Made by a program: the position numbers and the translations under genes
Source of the DNA: a virus
Direction: 5' to 3' (one strand)
DNA: 64,000 nt
IMG/VR virus record: IMGVR_UViG_3300046168_000070
Coordinates: 1 to 64,000 of that record
Shown: piece after piece, positions 50,599 to 58,795 of the stretch
Layout of the letters: every line of letters begins with the position of its first letter
How positions within the stretch are numbered: the first letter of the stretch is position 1
Notes under the pieces: generated by a model
What the model was told of the DNA's origin: nothing
Seen by the model: only the letters and a program-made list of their open reading frames with translations
Databases searched by the model: none

Positions 50599-51389
50599 TG
50601 AAAAATTTAGTAATAGGTTCTGGAGGTTTCTTAGGTACGCAGTTATGTAGGCACTTAAGAGACCTTGGGGATCAAGTTATAGAATATGATATAAAGAATA
50701 GTGTTACGCAAGACGCTAGGCTTGGAGAATTACCATTAGACGGTGTTAATAGAGTTTATTTCTTAGCGTGGGATGTTGGTGGTTCTAAATATCTTTACAA
50801 AGAGGGTAGTCAAGAAACACAAATGACATGGAATAATGAGTTAATGCTTAATGTGTTTAAACAAATCATGGATATTCCGTTTGTGTTTATTTCATCCCAA
50901 TTAGCAGATGTTACTGACACTGTTTATGGTGTACAGAAACAAATGGGTGAAGTGTGGACCAAACTATCAAAGCATGGTATAGCTGTTAGGCTATGGAACA
51001 TTTACGGTTATAATGAGGATTTCACAGAAAGAAGTCATGTAGTTTCTGACTTCATATTTCAAGCAATGACTAATAAGGAAATTAACATGCTCACAATGGG
51101 TGAAGAATTTAGACAATATATTCACATAGACGATGTGTGTAATGGGTTAGTTAAAGCATTTGACATTAAGGACAGGAGCAAGACATATGATCTATCAACT
51201 GGTGAGTGGGTTAAATTAATTGATTTAGCGCTTCTAATAAGTGAAATTACAGATTGTAAGGTTGTCAGGGGTGAAAAATTAGGTGATAGTCTATTAATCG
51301 ATAATAAAGACTTTGTTCCTGGTTGGGAGCCAAGTGTTTTCCTAAAAGAAGGCTTAACAAGAATGGTAAAAGAGTTTAAACATGAGTAG
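50598..51389 (+). CDS. Second NAD-dependent sugar epimerase/reductase (SDR)
   Basis: 263 residues. N-terminal GSGGFLGTQLCRHL (about 7-20), active site VYGVQKQMGE (Y-x3-K, about 113-117) and a C-terminal FRQYIHIDDVCNGLVKAF segment. It shares the style of NDP-sugar 4-reductases or epimerases; with the upstream SDR it could form a dehydratase plus reductase pair. TAATG overlap with the previous gene. The 3' end overlaps the FkbM remnant by 8 nt. Confidence 0.75.
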   Translation: MKNLVIGSGGFLGTQLCRHLRDLGDQVIEYDIKNSVTQDARLGELPLDGVNRVYFLAWDVGGSKYLYKEGSQETQMTWNNELMLNVFKQIMDIPFVFISSQLADVTDTVYGVQKQMGEVWTKLSKHGIAVRLWNIYGYNEDFTERSHVVSDFIFQAMTNKEINMLTMGEEFRQYIHIDDVCNGLVKAFDIKDRSKTYDLSTGEWVKLIDLALLISEITDCKVVRGEKLGDSLLIDNKDFVPGWEPSVFLKEGLTRMVKEFKHE

Positions 51390-51534
51390 CGGAGTTAAAA
51401 ACAGATTAGTAAAGTTAAGTAATCAAGGGTTTAAACCTAAGAAAATATTAGATATTGGTGCTAATGTTGGTGAGTTCCATGGACTATTTCAGAAAGGTGA
51501 AGTTTTTCAGAGGGACGTTTTGTTTTATAAATAA
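51382..51534 (+). pseudogene. Truncated FkbM methyltransferase remnant
   Basis: 50 residues: LVKLSNQGFKPKKILDIGAN, then VGEFHGLFQ, that is, the N-terminus and SAM motif I of a class I/FkbM methyltransferase, then an abrupt change to GEVFQRDVLFYK and a stop. The rest of the fold (acidic motif, FVNID..GAE) is missing and the next gene starts 7 nt later. Looks like a deletion or recombination scar between cassettes. Confidence 0.65.
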
Positions 51535-51540
51535 AAGAAT

Positions 51541-52347
51541 ATGAAAGTCAGTACAATTACACCATGCTATAAGATGGGAGAATATCTCCCAAAGTTCTTA
51601 GAAGAATTAGAACAACAAACACTATTCCCAAACTTCGAAGTTGTGTTAGATCATAACGACCCAGAAGATTGGGAAGTGGAACTGGTTCAATCATATATTG
51701 AGAAATACCCAGATGGTGTTATCAAACATATCATTACAAAACCAGTAGACCCAATCGGTGTTTCAATGAACACATGCATTAAGGAAGCTTCTGGCGAATA
51801 CTTAACGATTTGGAATATAGACGATTTAAGAACCCCAGAATCACTTGAAAGTCAAATGAAAGTGTTAGATGAAAATGAAGGTGTGGATATCGTCAACACC
51901 AATTTTCAAATAGTTAATTCATTTGGAGCTAAAGCTGGCAGACAGATTGACCATAGAAAATATGATGAATCAGAATATAAGAGAGGAATGGTTTTAGGGC
52001 CATTCTTTATGTTCAGAAAATCAATATGTCTCAAAGCTGGATACTTTGATGAGCAACTTAAATCTGGCGCTGATTTTGACTTCGCTATTAGATTAGCTCA
52101 TAATGGCGATGTGATGTTTTCGGAGGGTAATGGCGGTTATTATCTAGACGAAGGGAAAGGCGCTAGTACGAGCGGTGATTTACAACCAATAGAGAAGACA
52201 TTCATTTATGTTAGATATGGTATTCATGATAAAATAGATCGTGAAAGATGTCATATATTCATGGATAAAGCCATGGAATATGATGTTGAAAATATCACTA
52301 GTTTTCAAAAAAAAACCAAATACACTAATTACATCAATACCCAATAA
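51541..52347 (+). CDS. Glycosyltransferase family 2
   Basis: 268 residues. STITPCYKMGEYLPKFLEEL (about 4-23), VVLDHNDPEDWE, NTCIKEASGEYLTIWNIDDL (about 78-97, with the IDD DxD-equivalent) and SGADFDFAIRLAHNGDVMF (about 178-196) are classical GT2 motifs. Substrate unknown. No overlap with the next gene (26-nt gap). Confidence 0.82.
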   Translation: MKVSTITPCYKMGEYLPKFLEELEQQTLFPNFEVVLDHNDPEDWEVELVQSYIEKYPDGVIKHIITKPVDPIGVSMNTCIKEASGEYLTIWNIDDLRTPESLESQMKVLDENEGVDIVNTNFQIVNSFGAKAGRQIDHRKYDESEYKRGMVLGPFFMFRKSICLKAGYFDEQLKSGADFDFAIRLAHNGDVMFSEGNGGYYLDEGKGASTSGDLQPIEKTFIYVRYGIHDKIDRERCHIFMDKAMEYDVENITSFQKKTKYTNYINTQ

Positions 52348-52373
52348 AAAGCCAATCCAAAAATACATACAAC

Positions 52374-53591
52374 ATGACAAACTTAAAAAATTTAATAGAA
52401 AAAACAAAAAACAATCCAACGATTAAATGGACGGCTCACAAGGAGCATTTAAATGCGATTGAACCCGCACTAAAGTCTTACCTAAACAATGAAACTTTTC
52501 CCAATAAAGGAAAGGTTCATGGCTATTTCACATTAATTCACAATGTAGTTAAAAGCCTACCAGATGATGCGATAATAGTTGAATTGGGCAACAGAGAGGG
52601 AATGAGCACGTTGGCCATATATGATGCCTTAAAGGATAATCAAAAATTCTATACAATAGATATAATAAAAGATCTTCGTGTTATGCCAAAATCTTTCTTT
52701 GATGATGGTAGAGTAAATGTCATTTATGGTGATTGTGTTAGTGATGGCATAGTTTCGTTATTTGAAAATGAGTCAATAGATTTTTTGTTTTCAGATACTA
52801 TTCATTATTACAAGCAAGTTGATAGTGAATTTAAAGCCTATAAAAATAAGTTAAAAAATAATTCTATAATCTTTATGGATGATATAAAATTAAATGATAA
52901 AGGAAGATTTTACGAAGAGTGGGAAGGAGAAAAGTATAGTATGGGAAATTGGTGCCATGAGACTGGTTTTGGATTGTTTAAATTTAAAAATAAAATGGCA
53001 AACGCTGATATTGTAATATGGTATAATCATGATAGAAAGTTAGGGTTTTTAGGAATACCCAAATGTGCATCAACTACATTAAGAGTTTTCACTGGGTGCA
53101 ACACTCTTTCAGATACAGATATACCAGAAGATTATAATGGTTTTACTGTAATAAGAGAGCCTGTAGAAAGATACGTTTCTGGCTTCATTGAAGTCATGTA
53201 CCCAGCTCCAGATTATCCAAAGTGTAGATATCATCATAATTTAAATTTGTCAAATGATGTAATAAACGATTTGGACAATATCAATAAAATATTAGATGAT
53301 ATAGAAAAGTTTAAGTCTTTTACCGAATATATTATAGAAAACGGCTTTTTTGAACCTCATACATTCCCTCAATCTTTTTATTTGAATAATGATGATAGGT
53401 TTAAGATTTATAAAATGGAAAATTTAGACCAATTATCTAAAGACCTTGGTCTTGGAAAGGCTCCTAATTTAAATCGAACAAGTAATAATGCTGTCAAAAA
53501 AAAGTTATTAAAATTTCTAAAAGAAGATAAGTTTGTGTCAAAGATTGAAGGGTTATATAAAGAAGATATAAAAATTTACAATTCATTATGA
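52374..53591 (+). CDS. Methyltransferase-sulfotransferase fusion
   Basis: 405 residues in two domains. Residues about 40-205 form a class I methyltransferase (AIIVELGNREGMSTLAIYDA at about 65-84, KFYTIDIIKDL, DFLFSDTIHYYKQVDSEF, IIFMDDIK). Residues about 222-400 form a sulfotransferase with PAPS loops: LGFLGIPKCASTTLRVF (about 223-239, 5'-phosphosulfate) and FTVIREPVERYVSGF (about 258-272, 3'-phosphate). HTFPQSFYLN later fits the Sulfotransfer_2 family. It would methylate and sulfate a glycan. PAPS must come from the host. Overlaps the next gene by 4 nt. Confidence 0.82.
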   Translation: MTNLKNLIEKTKNNPTIKWTAHKEHLNAIEPALKSYLNNETFPNKGKVHGYFTLIHNVVKSLPDDAIIVELGNREGMSTLAIYDALKDNQKFYTIDIIKDLRVMPKSFFDDGRVNVIYGDCVSDGIVSLFENESIDFLFSDTIHYYKQVDSEFKAYKNKLKNNSIIFMDDIKLNDKGRFYEEWEGEKYSMGNWCHETGFGLFKFKNKMANADIVIWYNHDRKLGFLGIPKCASTTLRVFTGCNTLSDTDIPEDYNGFTVIREPVERYVSGFIEVMYPAPDYPKCRYHHNLNLSNDVINDLDNINKILDDIEKFKSFTEYIIENGFFEPHTFPQSFYLNNDDRFKIYKMENLDQLSKDLGLGKAPNLNRTSNNAVKKKLLKFLKEDKFVSKIEGLYKEDIKIYNSL

Positions 53592-54439
53592 AAATAGTTG
53601 GAATTACGCCAATAAAAAACGAATCAGCTTTTATTGATTCTTTTGCTTCATCAGCCACACAAGTTTGCGATAAAGTCATTGTTTTAGATGATGGCTCAAC
53701 TGATAATTCAGTAGAGTTATTAAAGAAATATGATAAAATAGAAATTGTAGAATTAAAGAATAATGATGGCTGGGGTTCTAAGAGGTCTCATTTGTTTAAT
53801 TTAGCTAGAGAATACTCTCCTACTCATATTGTAGGATTAGATGCTGACGAAGCTTTTACAGCAAATGCAATAAAAAATTTTGATATCATTGCATCATCAA
53901 TTAAACCAGGAGAGAGATGCACTTTACATTGGCTTCCAATGTGGAAATCTTTATACGAATACAGACAAGACAATAGTGCTTGGTCTAATAGTTTTAAGGA
54001 TTTTATAATTTGCGATGATGGTAAAATCAATTATTCAGGAAACTGGATTCATGAGCCTAGATTACCAATAGTAAAACCTACAAAACAAATTCCTACTGAT
54101 ATTGGGGGTGTTTTTCATTTTCAATTTTCTTCATGGGAAGCCTTTCAAATTAAACAATCTTGGTATAGATGTTTAGAAAGGGTCAGTAATCCAAATAAGT
54201 CTATAGGACAAATAAATAAAACTTATTCTATAACTCTTGATGATAAAAATTGTCATTTAAGAAAAGCGCCAGAAGAGTGGTACGAAGGAGTTGTTCTTCC
54301 TGATTTGGATAAAATATATCAAAACACATTATGGAGAATAAAAGAGATTGAAGAATGGATAAAACATCATGGTTTAGATTATTTTAAAGATTTAAACATT
54401 TGGCATGTTGCAGATATAAACAATTTGAGAAATGAATAA
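53588..54439 (+). CDS. Glycosyltransferase family 2
   Basis: 283 residues. KIVGITPIKNESAFIDSFAS (about 2-21), VIVLDDGSTDNSVELLKKYD (about 33-52) and HIVGLDADEAFTANAI (about 80-95, DAD as metal-binding DxD) define GT2. The end has SWYRCLERVSNPNKSIGQIN, then a Trp-rich EEWYEGVVLPDLDKIYQ. Like beta-glycosyltransferases that extend surface chains. Overlaps the next gene by 8 nt. Confidence 0.8.
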   Translation: MKIVGITPIKNESAFIDSFASSATQVCDKVIVLDDGSTDNSVELLKKYDKIEIVELKNNDGWGSKRSHLFNLAREYSPTHIVGLDADEAFTANAIKNFDIIASSIKPGERCTLHWLPMWKSLYEYRQDNSAWSNSFKDFIICDDGKINYSGNWIHEPRLPIVKPTKQIPTDIGGVFHFQFSSWEAFQIKQSWYRCLERVSNPNKSIGQINKTYSITLDDKNCHLRKAPEEWYEGVVLPDLDKIYQNTLWRIKEIEEWIKHHGLDYFKDLNIWHVADINNLRNE

Positions 54440-55544
54440 GATAAGAGTTGCATTTATAAAATTTGGTGGACTTTCTGCTGGTGGTACAGAAAGATTTTTA
54501 CATGCAATAGCTGGTAATTTACCACAAGATATATTTGAGGTTGATTACTACTATACAGATGCTGCACCATATTTGGGTTCTGACTGGCAACATCCAGATA
54601 CGGACCCAGATAGAAAGAAATATATGGAGAGTAAGAATGTTAACTTAATTAAGGTGGAAGTTGAATTCAAGGATGTTAGAGATAGGTTACATCCATGGGT
54701 TAACACTAACTTATGGGACTTATTTAGTGAAGATAATTACGATGTTGTTCTTGGGGGTAGAGCTGGCCACCCAGAGTTCCCATTTCACATGATAACTAAA
54801 ACACCATTAATCAATATCTTAGCGCTAAATGCTGGTGTAGATAATCAAAGGAATATATTTAAATCATTCCACATAACCAACTGGTGCGGTCAACAATGGA
54901 TTAAACAGGGTGGTGACGCTAGTAGATTAGAGATTGTGCCAGTTATCCAAGAAATGCCAGAACCACCATTCACGAATATGCGTGAGGAATTAGGCGTCAG
55001 TGATAAGTTCGTCTACGGATTTCACCAACGTAATTCAAGTGGCTTGTTCTCAGAAGTACCTCTTAATGCGTATAAGCAAATCGAAACTGATGATACTTGC
55101 TTCATCTTATTAGGCGGGCATGACGATTATAATAATCAAGCTAAAGAATTGTGTTTAAAAAATTTCATATCATTACCGCATACAGGTGATTCTGATGCGA
55201 TACATTCGTTTTTAGAAACGATAGATGTTTTTAGTCACGGCAGAAACGATGGAGAAACCTTTGGCGCTGTTTTTACAGAAGCCATGTATCACAAAAAACC
55301 TTGCATAAGTCACACGTCTTTCGCAAATGGACATGTTGAAGTCATAGGTGATTCTGGGAAATGTTTTTCTAGGTCCGATATAGAAGGTTATTCTTTAGAA
55401 ATGTTGAAATTAAAAAATGAAAAAAAATATTATTGCGAAAAATCAAAGTTAGCCTACGAAAGATATAAAAAAGAATACTCTCTAGATTCTCAAATAGAAA
55501 AAATTATTAAAATATTACAAGATGCTTCAAAAAAAATCTTTTAA
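54432..55544 (+). CDS. GT4-type glycosyltransferase
   Basis: 370 residues. N-lobe: VAFIKFGGLSAGGTERFLHA (about 5-24). C-lobe: YGFHQRNSSGLFSEVPLNAY, TIDVFSHGRNDGETFGAVFT and EAMYHKKPCISH (E-x7-E, about 270-285). Donor unknown. The first two thirds use codons like the 49.7-52.3 kb patch, while the last third is typical of the phage (many AAA/AAT), which may mark a recombination joint near 55150. Ends 2 nt before the fucosyltransferase. Confidence 0.8.
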   Translation: MNKIRVAFIKFGGLSAGGTERFLHAIAGNLPQDIFEVDYYYTDAAPYLGSDWQHPDTDPDRKKYMESKNVNLIKVEVEFKDVRDRLHPWVNTNLWDLFSEDNYDVVLGGRAGHPEFPFHMITKTPLINILALNAGVDNQRNIFKSFHITNWCGQQWIKQGGDASRLEIVPVIQEMPEPPFTNMREELGVSDKFVYGFHQRNSSGLFSEVPLNAYKQIETDDTCFILLGGHDDYNNQAKELCLKNFISLPHTGDSDAIHSFLETIDVFSHGRNDGETFGAVFTEAMYHKKPCISHTSFANGHVEVIGDSGKCFSRSDIEGYSLEMLKLKNEKKYYCEKSKLAYERYKKEYSLDSQIEKIIKILQDASKKIF

Positions 55545-55546
55545 AA

Positions 55547-56347
55547 ATGATTATTATAAAAATGCAAGGTGGCCTTTGTAATCAATTATTTCAATGGGCT
55601 TTTGGCCGCTCATTATCTAAAAGATTTGGTGTTAAAGATTATTATGATATTAGTTTTTATACTAGCGGAGCTAATCGCGTGGGATATACAGATGCTAGAG
55701 AGTTTTGTTTGCCTGACTTATTAAATATAAAAATTCCAATACTAACTCAAGATGCAATAGATCAATTTCATTCTAAAGCGTATCGAGACGGGGCTCAAAA
55801 ATTTATACAAGAACCGTCCAATGGGTCTTTTATACAAATTGAATATGATAAAAAATTTTTTTATTATTTTGATGGTTATTGGCAGAACGAAAAATACATA
55901 AAAGATTATAGAAGCGAAATTATATCTTGCTTAGATTTAGATTTAAATCATAATCTTGACTTTACAGACTCCTGTTCTTTACATGTCAGGAGAGGAGACT
56001 ATTTAAAATCGAATGGCTATCATCCTGTTTTAGATATTACATATTATCAAAAAGCTTTAGAGATAATAAAACCTAAAGGTAATTTATTTGTATTTTCTGA
56101 TGATATCGCGTGGTGCAAGCAAAACCTTGAATTTGAAAATATGATTTTTATGGAAAACAATTCGAATATAGATGATTTAAAACTAATGACTATGTGCCAC
56201 AATAACATAATAGCTAATAGTTCTTTCAGTTGGATGGGGGCGTGGCTCAATCAAAATCCACAAAAAAAAGTCGTCTCACCAAAAGTTTGGTATGGGAATA
56301 ATGTCGATTATCAAACAGTTAGGCCTGAAGAATGGATTGTTATTTAA
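55547..56347 (+). CDS. Alpha-1,2-fucosyltransferase, GT11
   Basis: 266 residues. MIIIKMQGGLCNQLFQWAFG (about 1-20) is the GxGNQLFQ entry of GT11, and SLHVRRGDYLKSNGYHPVLD (about 144-163) is the GDP-fucose site (HxRRGDY). FVFSDDIAWCK (about 181-191) and NSSFSWMGAWLN (about 221-232) complete the set. It transfers fucose from GDP-fucose, which the next two genes make. No signal peptide; acts in the host cytoplasm on glycan intermediates. Confidence 0.9.
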   Translation: MIIIKMQGGLCNQLFQWAFGRSLSKRFGVKDYYDISFYTSGANRVGYTDAREFCLPDLLNIKIPILTQDAIDQFHSKAYRDGAQKFIQEPSNGSFIQIEYDKKFFYYFDGYWQNEKYIKDYRSEIISCLDLDLNHNLDFTDSCSLHVRRGDYLKSNGYHPVLDITYYQKALEIIKPKGNLFVFSDDIAWCKQNLEFENMIFMENNSNIDDLKLMTMCHNNIIANSSFSWMGAWLNQNPQKKVVSPKVWYGNNVDYQTVRPEEWIVI

Positions 56348-56364
56348 TTTTTTAAACATCAAGA

Positions 56365-56370
56365 TATAAT
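56365..56370 (+). promoter_or_regulatory. TATAAT -10-like element before gmd
   Basis: TATAAT with 5 nt to ATG 56376 but no clear -35. Same arrangement as before the glycan operon at 46182. Confidence 0.45.
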
Positions 56371-56375
56371 ATTAT

Positions 56376-57437
56376 ATGAAAAAAATCGTTGTAACAGGAG
56401 TCACAGGACAAGATGGTAGTCATATGGTAGACTATCTTTTAAAATTGTTTAAACAAGAATTTGGTAAAACTGATTTCATGCTTTACGGCACTGCGCGCAG
56501 GCTTAGTGTTAAAAATCATGAAAATATTTTGCATTTAGAAGATGAGCCTAGATTTCAACTAATTAATATGGATTTAAACGACGCCCATAGTATTCGAGAT
56601 GTAGTCATTGACATTCAGCCAGATTATTTTATTAACTTTGCAGCTCAATCTTTCGTTGCAGGTAGTTGGGAATACCCTATTCAAACATGGGATACAGACG
56701 CAAGCTCGGTGTTGCATATACTTGAATCTATTCGTAGATTTGCTCCTCATTGCCGATTTTATAACGCAGGTTCTTCTGAGGAGTTTGGCGATGTCGTATA
56801 TACGCCACAAGATGAAAATCATCCGCTACTACCTCAGTCTCCATATGGTGCAGCCAAGTGTGCCGCAAGGCATATCGTTAGAGTTTATAGAGAGTCATAT
56901 GGCTTATATGCAGTGCAAGGCTGGTTGTTTAACCATGAAGGTTCGAGAAGAGGGTTGGATTTTGTTACTCGTAAAATCACCCATACAATTGCCAAGATAA
57001 AAATTGCCCTCGAAAATAATAAACCTCTACCGATTCTTAAACTTGGCAACTTAGAAGCTCAGAGAGACTGGAGCGATGCAGAAGATTTTATGGAAGGAGT
57101 TTGGTTAATGTTAAATCAAGATAAGCCAGAGAATTATGTTTTAGGGAGCGGAGAAATGTTTACGGTGAGACATTTCTTAAATACATGCCTAAGTCATGCT
57201 GATATTAAATTTTATTCTGAAGGAGAAAGTGACTCAGAAAAATATTATACCGAATCTGGACAGTTATTTTTTGAAGTTGACCCGAAGTTTTATCGACCAG
57301 CAGAAGTCCACAAACTTTGCGGAGACCCATCTAAAGCAGAATCTGAGTTAGGTTGGAAGCGAAAGACTTCATTTAAAGATTTAGTGCTTAAAATGTATAA
57401 TAACGATTACTCAATTTTAAATGGACAAAAAATCTAA
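56376..57437 (+). CDS. gmd: GDP-mannose 4,6-dehydratase
   Basis: 353 residues. The NADP site is GVTGQDGSHMVDYLL (about 8-22), then LYGTARR. The catalytic set is NAGSSEEFGDVVYTPQDENH (about 129-148, Ser/Glu) and SPYGAAKCAARHIV with Y-x3-K (about 154-167). NHEGSRRGLDFVTRKIT (about 183-199) is the characteristic GMD motif. It converts GDP-mannose to GDP-4-keto-6-deoxymannose. It overlaps the GDP-fucose synthase gene by 17 nt. Confidence 0.95.
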   Translation: MKKIVVTGVTGQDGSHMVDYLLKLFKQEFGKTDFMLYGTARRLSVKNHENILHLEDEPRFQLINMDLNDAHSIRDVVIDIQPDYFINFAAQSFVAGSWEYPIQTWDTDASSVLHILESIRRFAPHCRFYNAGSSEEFGDVVYTPQDENHPLLPQSPYGAAKCAARHIVRVYRESYGLYAVQGWLFNHEGSRRGLDFVTRKITHTIAKIKIALENNKPLPILKLGNLEAQRDWSDAEDFMEGVWLMLNQDKPENYVLGSGEMFTVRHFLNTCLSHADIKFYSEGESDSEKYYTESGQLFFEVDPKFYRPAEVHKLCGDPSKAESELGWKRKTSFKDLVLKMYNNDYSILNGQKI

Positions 57438-58368
57438 AATTTTTATTGCAGGGCATAAAGGCATGGTAGGTTCCGCAGTCCTTGATTTGCTCAAAAAATC
57501 TGGTTATGAAAATATCATTACCCGATCCAGAAGAGAACTGGATTTAAGAGATCAAAGTAAAGTTCACTCCTTTTTTAAAAATAATTCAATTGACGCAGTG
57601 ATTTTATGCGCCGCAAAAGTTGGAGGAATTGAATCTAATAATGTTTATAGAGCGGATTATATATATGATAATTTACAAATTGCCACAAATATAATTAAAT
57701 CAGCTCACAATTCCTCAGTTAAAAAATTAATTAATTTAGGATCTTCTTGCATTTACCCCAAAAGCCCAAAACTGCCTATAACAGAAGAGCAGTTACTGAC
57801 TGGACCTCTAGAGAAAACGAACGAGCCTTATGCCGTTGCAAAAATTGCAGCTCTCAAAATGTGCGAAGCCTACTATCACCAATATGGAGACAATTTTTAC
57901 TCCATAATGCCATGCAACCTTTATGGCGAGAATGATAATTTCGACCTATACAGCTCTCATGTTTTACCTGCGTTAATCAATAAGTTTCACGCAGCGAAGC
58001 AAGATGAATTGGGATTTGTTAAGATTTGGGGCTCAGGCAAACCAAGAAGAGAGTTTCTTCATGTCAGAGACTTAGCGAGTGCAATTTTGTTATGCCTTCA
58101 GAAAATTAACGCCGAAGATATTTATAAATATAATATTTCTCATTTAAATTGTGGATCTTATCAAGAATTTTCTATACTTGAATTAGCTAATATAATTAAA
58201 TCTATAGTAGGGTTTCGTGGGGAAATCAGATATGACAAAACGAAGCCAGATGGAACTTTTAGAAAATTAATGAACAGCAATCGTATGTTCAAATTTGGCT
58301 TTACTCCATCAATAGCCTTAACAGAAGGTATTCGCCAAACATACAACTGGTATCTTAAAAATGTCTGA
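57421..58368 (+). CDS. fcl: GDP-L-fucose synthase (epimerase/reductase)
   Basis: 315 residues. IAGHKGMVGSAVLDLLKKSG (about 9-28), RRELDLRDQSKVHSFF, ILCAAKVGGIESNN (about 60-73), LINLGSSCIYPKS (about 102-114) and EPYAVAKIAALKMCEAYYHQ (Y-x3-K, about 135-154) are all diagnostic for WcaG/Fcl. Makes GDP-L-fucose from the Gmd product. With gmd and the GT11 gene it forms a complete fucosylation route. 8-nt overlap with the next small gene. Confidence 0.94.
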   Translation: MDKKSKIFIAGHKGMVGSAVLDLLKKSGYENIITRSRRELDLRDQSKVHSFFKNNSIDAVILCAAKVGGIESNNVYRADYIYDNLQIATNIIKSAHNSSVKKLINLGSSCIYPKSPKLPITEEQLLTGPLEKTNEPYAVAKIAALKMCEAYYHQYGDNFYSIMPCNLYGENDNFDLYSSHVLPALINKFHAAKQDELGFVKIWGSGKPRREFLHVRDLASAILLCLQKINAEDIYKYNISHLNCGSYQEFSILELANIIKSIVGFRGEIRYDKTKPDGTFRKLMNSNRMFKFGFTPSIALTEGIRQTYNWYLKNV

Positions 58369-58600
58369 CAAATATACTGGCCCAAGAGATTTTGATGAGC
58401 AAACCGATGCATTTCGTTTTGATCTTGATGATATGTGTGATAGATATTTAGAAGAGTTTGACATTAATGTTTTTACAATAGCTGGAGCTTTGATGGAAAA
58501 AATTAAAGAGTTACTTGGAGACGATATAGTTTTTAATTTAGATGAGCCAGATGAAGAAGAAGATGATGAAAACCTTGACGATTTTAATCTAGATGGATAG
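58361..58600 (+). CDS. Acidic 79-aa protein
   Basis: Starts MSDKYTGPRDFDEQTDAFRF, has a short helix (TIAGALMEKIKELLGDDIVF) and ends in a run of Asp/Glu (about 62-79). Typical for a small acidic phage protein that mimics nucleic acid or acts as a chaperone. Overlaps fcl by 8 nt and the next basic gene by 8 nt: an acidic/basic pair. Confidence 0.55.
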   Translation: MSDKYTGPRDFDEQTDAFRFDLDDMCDRYLEEFDINVFTIAGALMEKIKELLGDDIVFNLDEPDEEEDDENLDDFNLDG

Positions 58601-58757
58601 AAATAAAAAATACCAACAAACAGATAAAGGGAAAGAATCATTATCTAGAGCTAGAAAAAAATATGATGAAGCAGACAAGGAAAAACGTAGGCAACAGAAG
58701 CGAGATTACATGCGTCGCAAAAGAGAAGAAGACCCGAATTATTGCAAGTGGAAATAA
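58593..58757 (+). CDS. Basic 54-aa protein
   Basis: Starts at ATG 58593 within the acidic gene. Reads MDRNKKYQQTDKGKESLSRA and KRRQQKRDYMRRKREEDPNY, rich in Arg/Lys, one likely helix. Resembles small HNH-associated or nucleic-acid-binding phage peptides. It could pair with the acidic neighbour. Ends 39 nt before the DUF1549 gene. Confidence 0.5.
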   Translation: MDRNKKYQQTDKGKESLSRARKKYDEADKEKRRQQKRDYMRRKREEDPNYCKWK

Positions 58758-58762
58758 AAACG

Positions 58763-58768
58763 GTGTAA
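58763..58768 (+). promoter_or_regulatory. Class B motif GTGTAA before DUF1549 gene
   Basis: GGTGTAATT ends 27 nt before ATG 58796, further than elsewhere, so this transcript would have a leader of about 20 nt. Confidence 0.45.
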
Positions 58769-58795
58769 TTTAATCATAATTGTCTATTGATTGTT

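Noticed and set aside
56608-57000. 130-aa plus-strand frame inside gmd
   Set aside because: Out-of-frame shadow of a well-conserved enzyme with no start signal.
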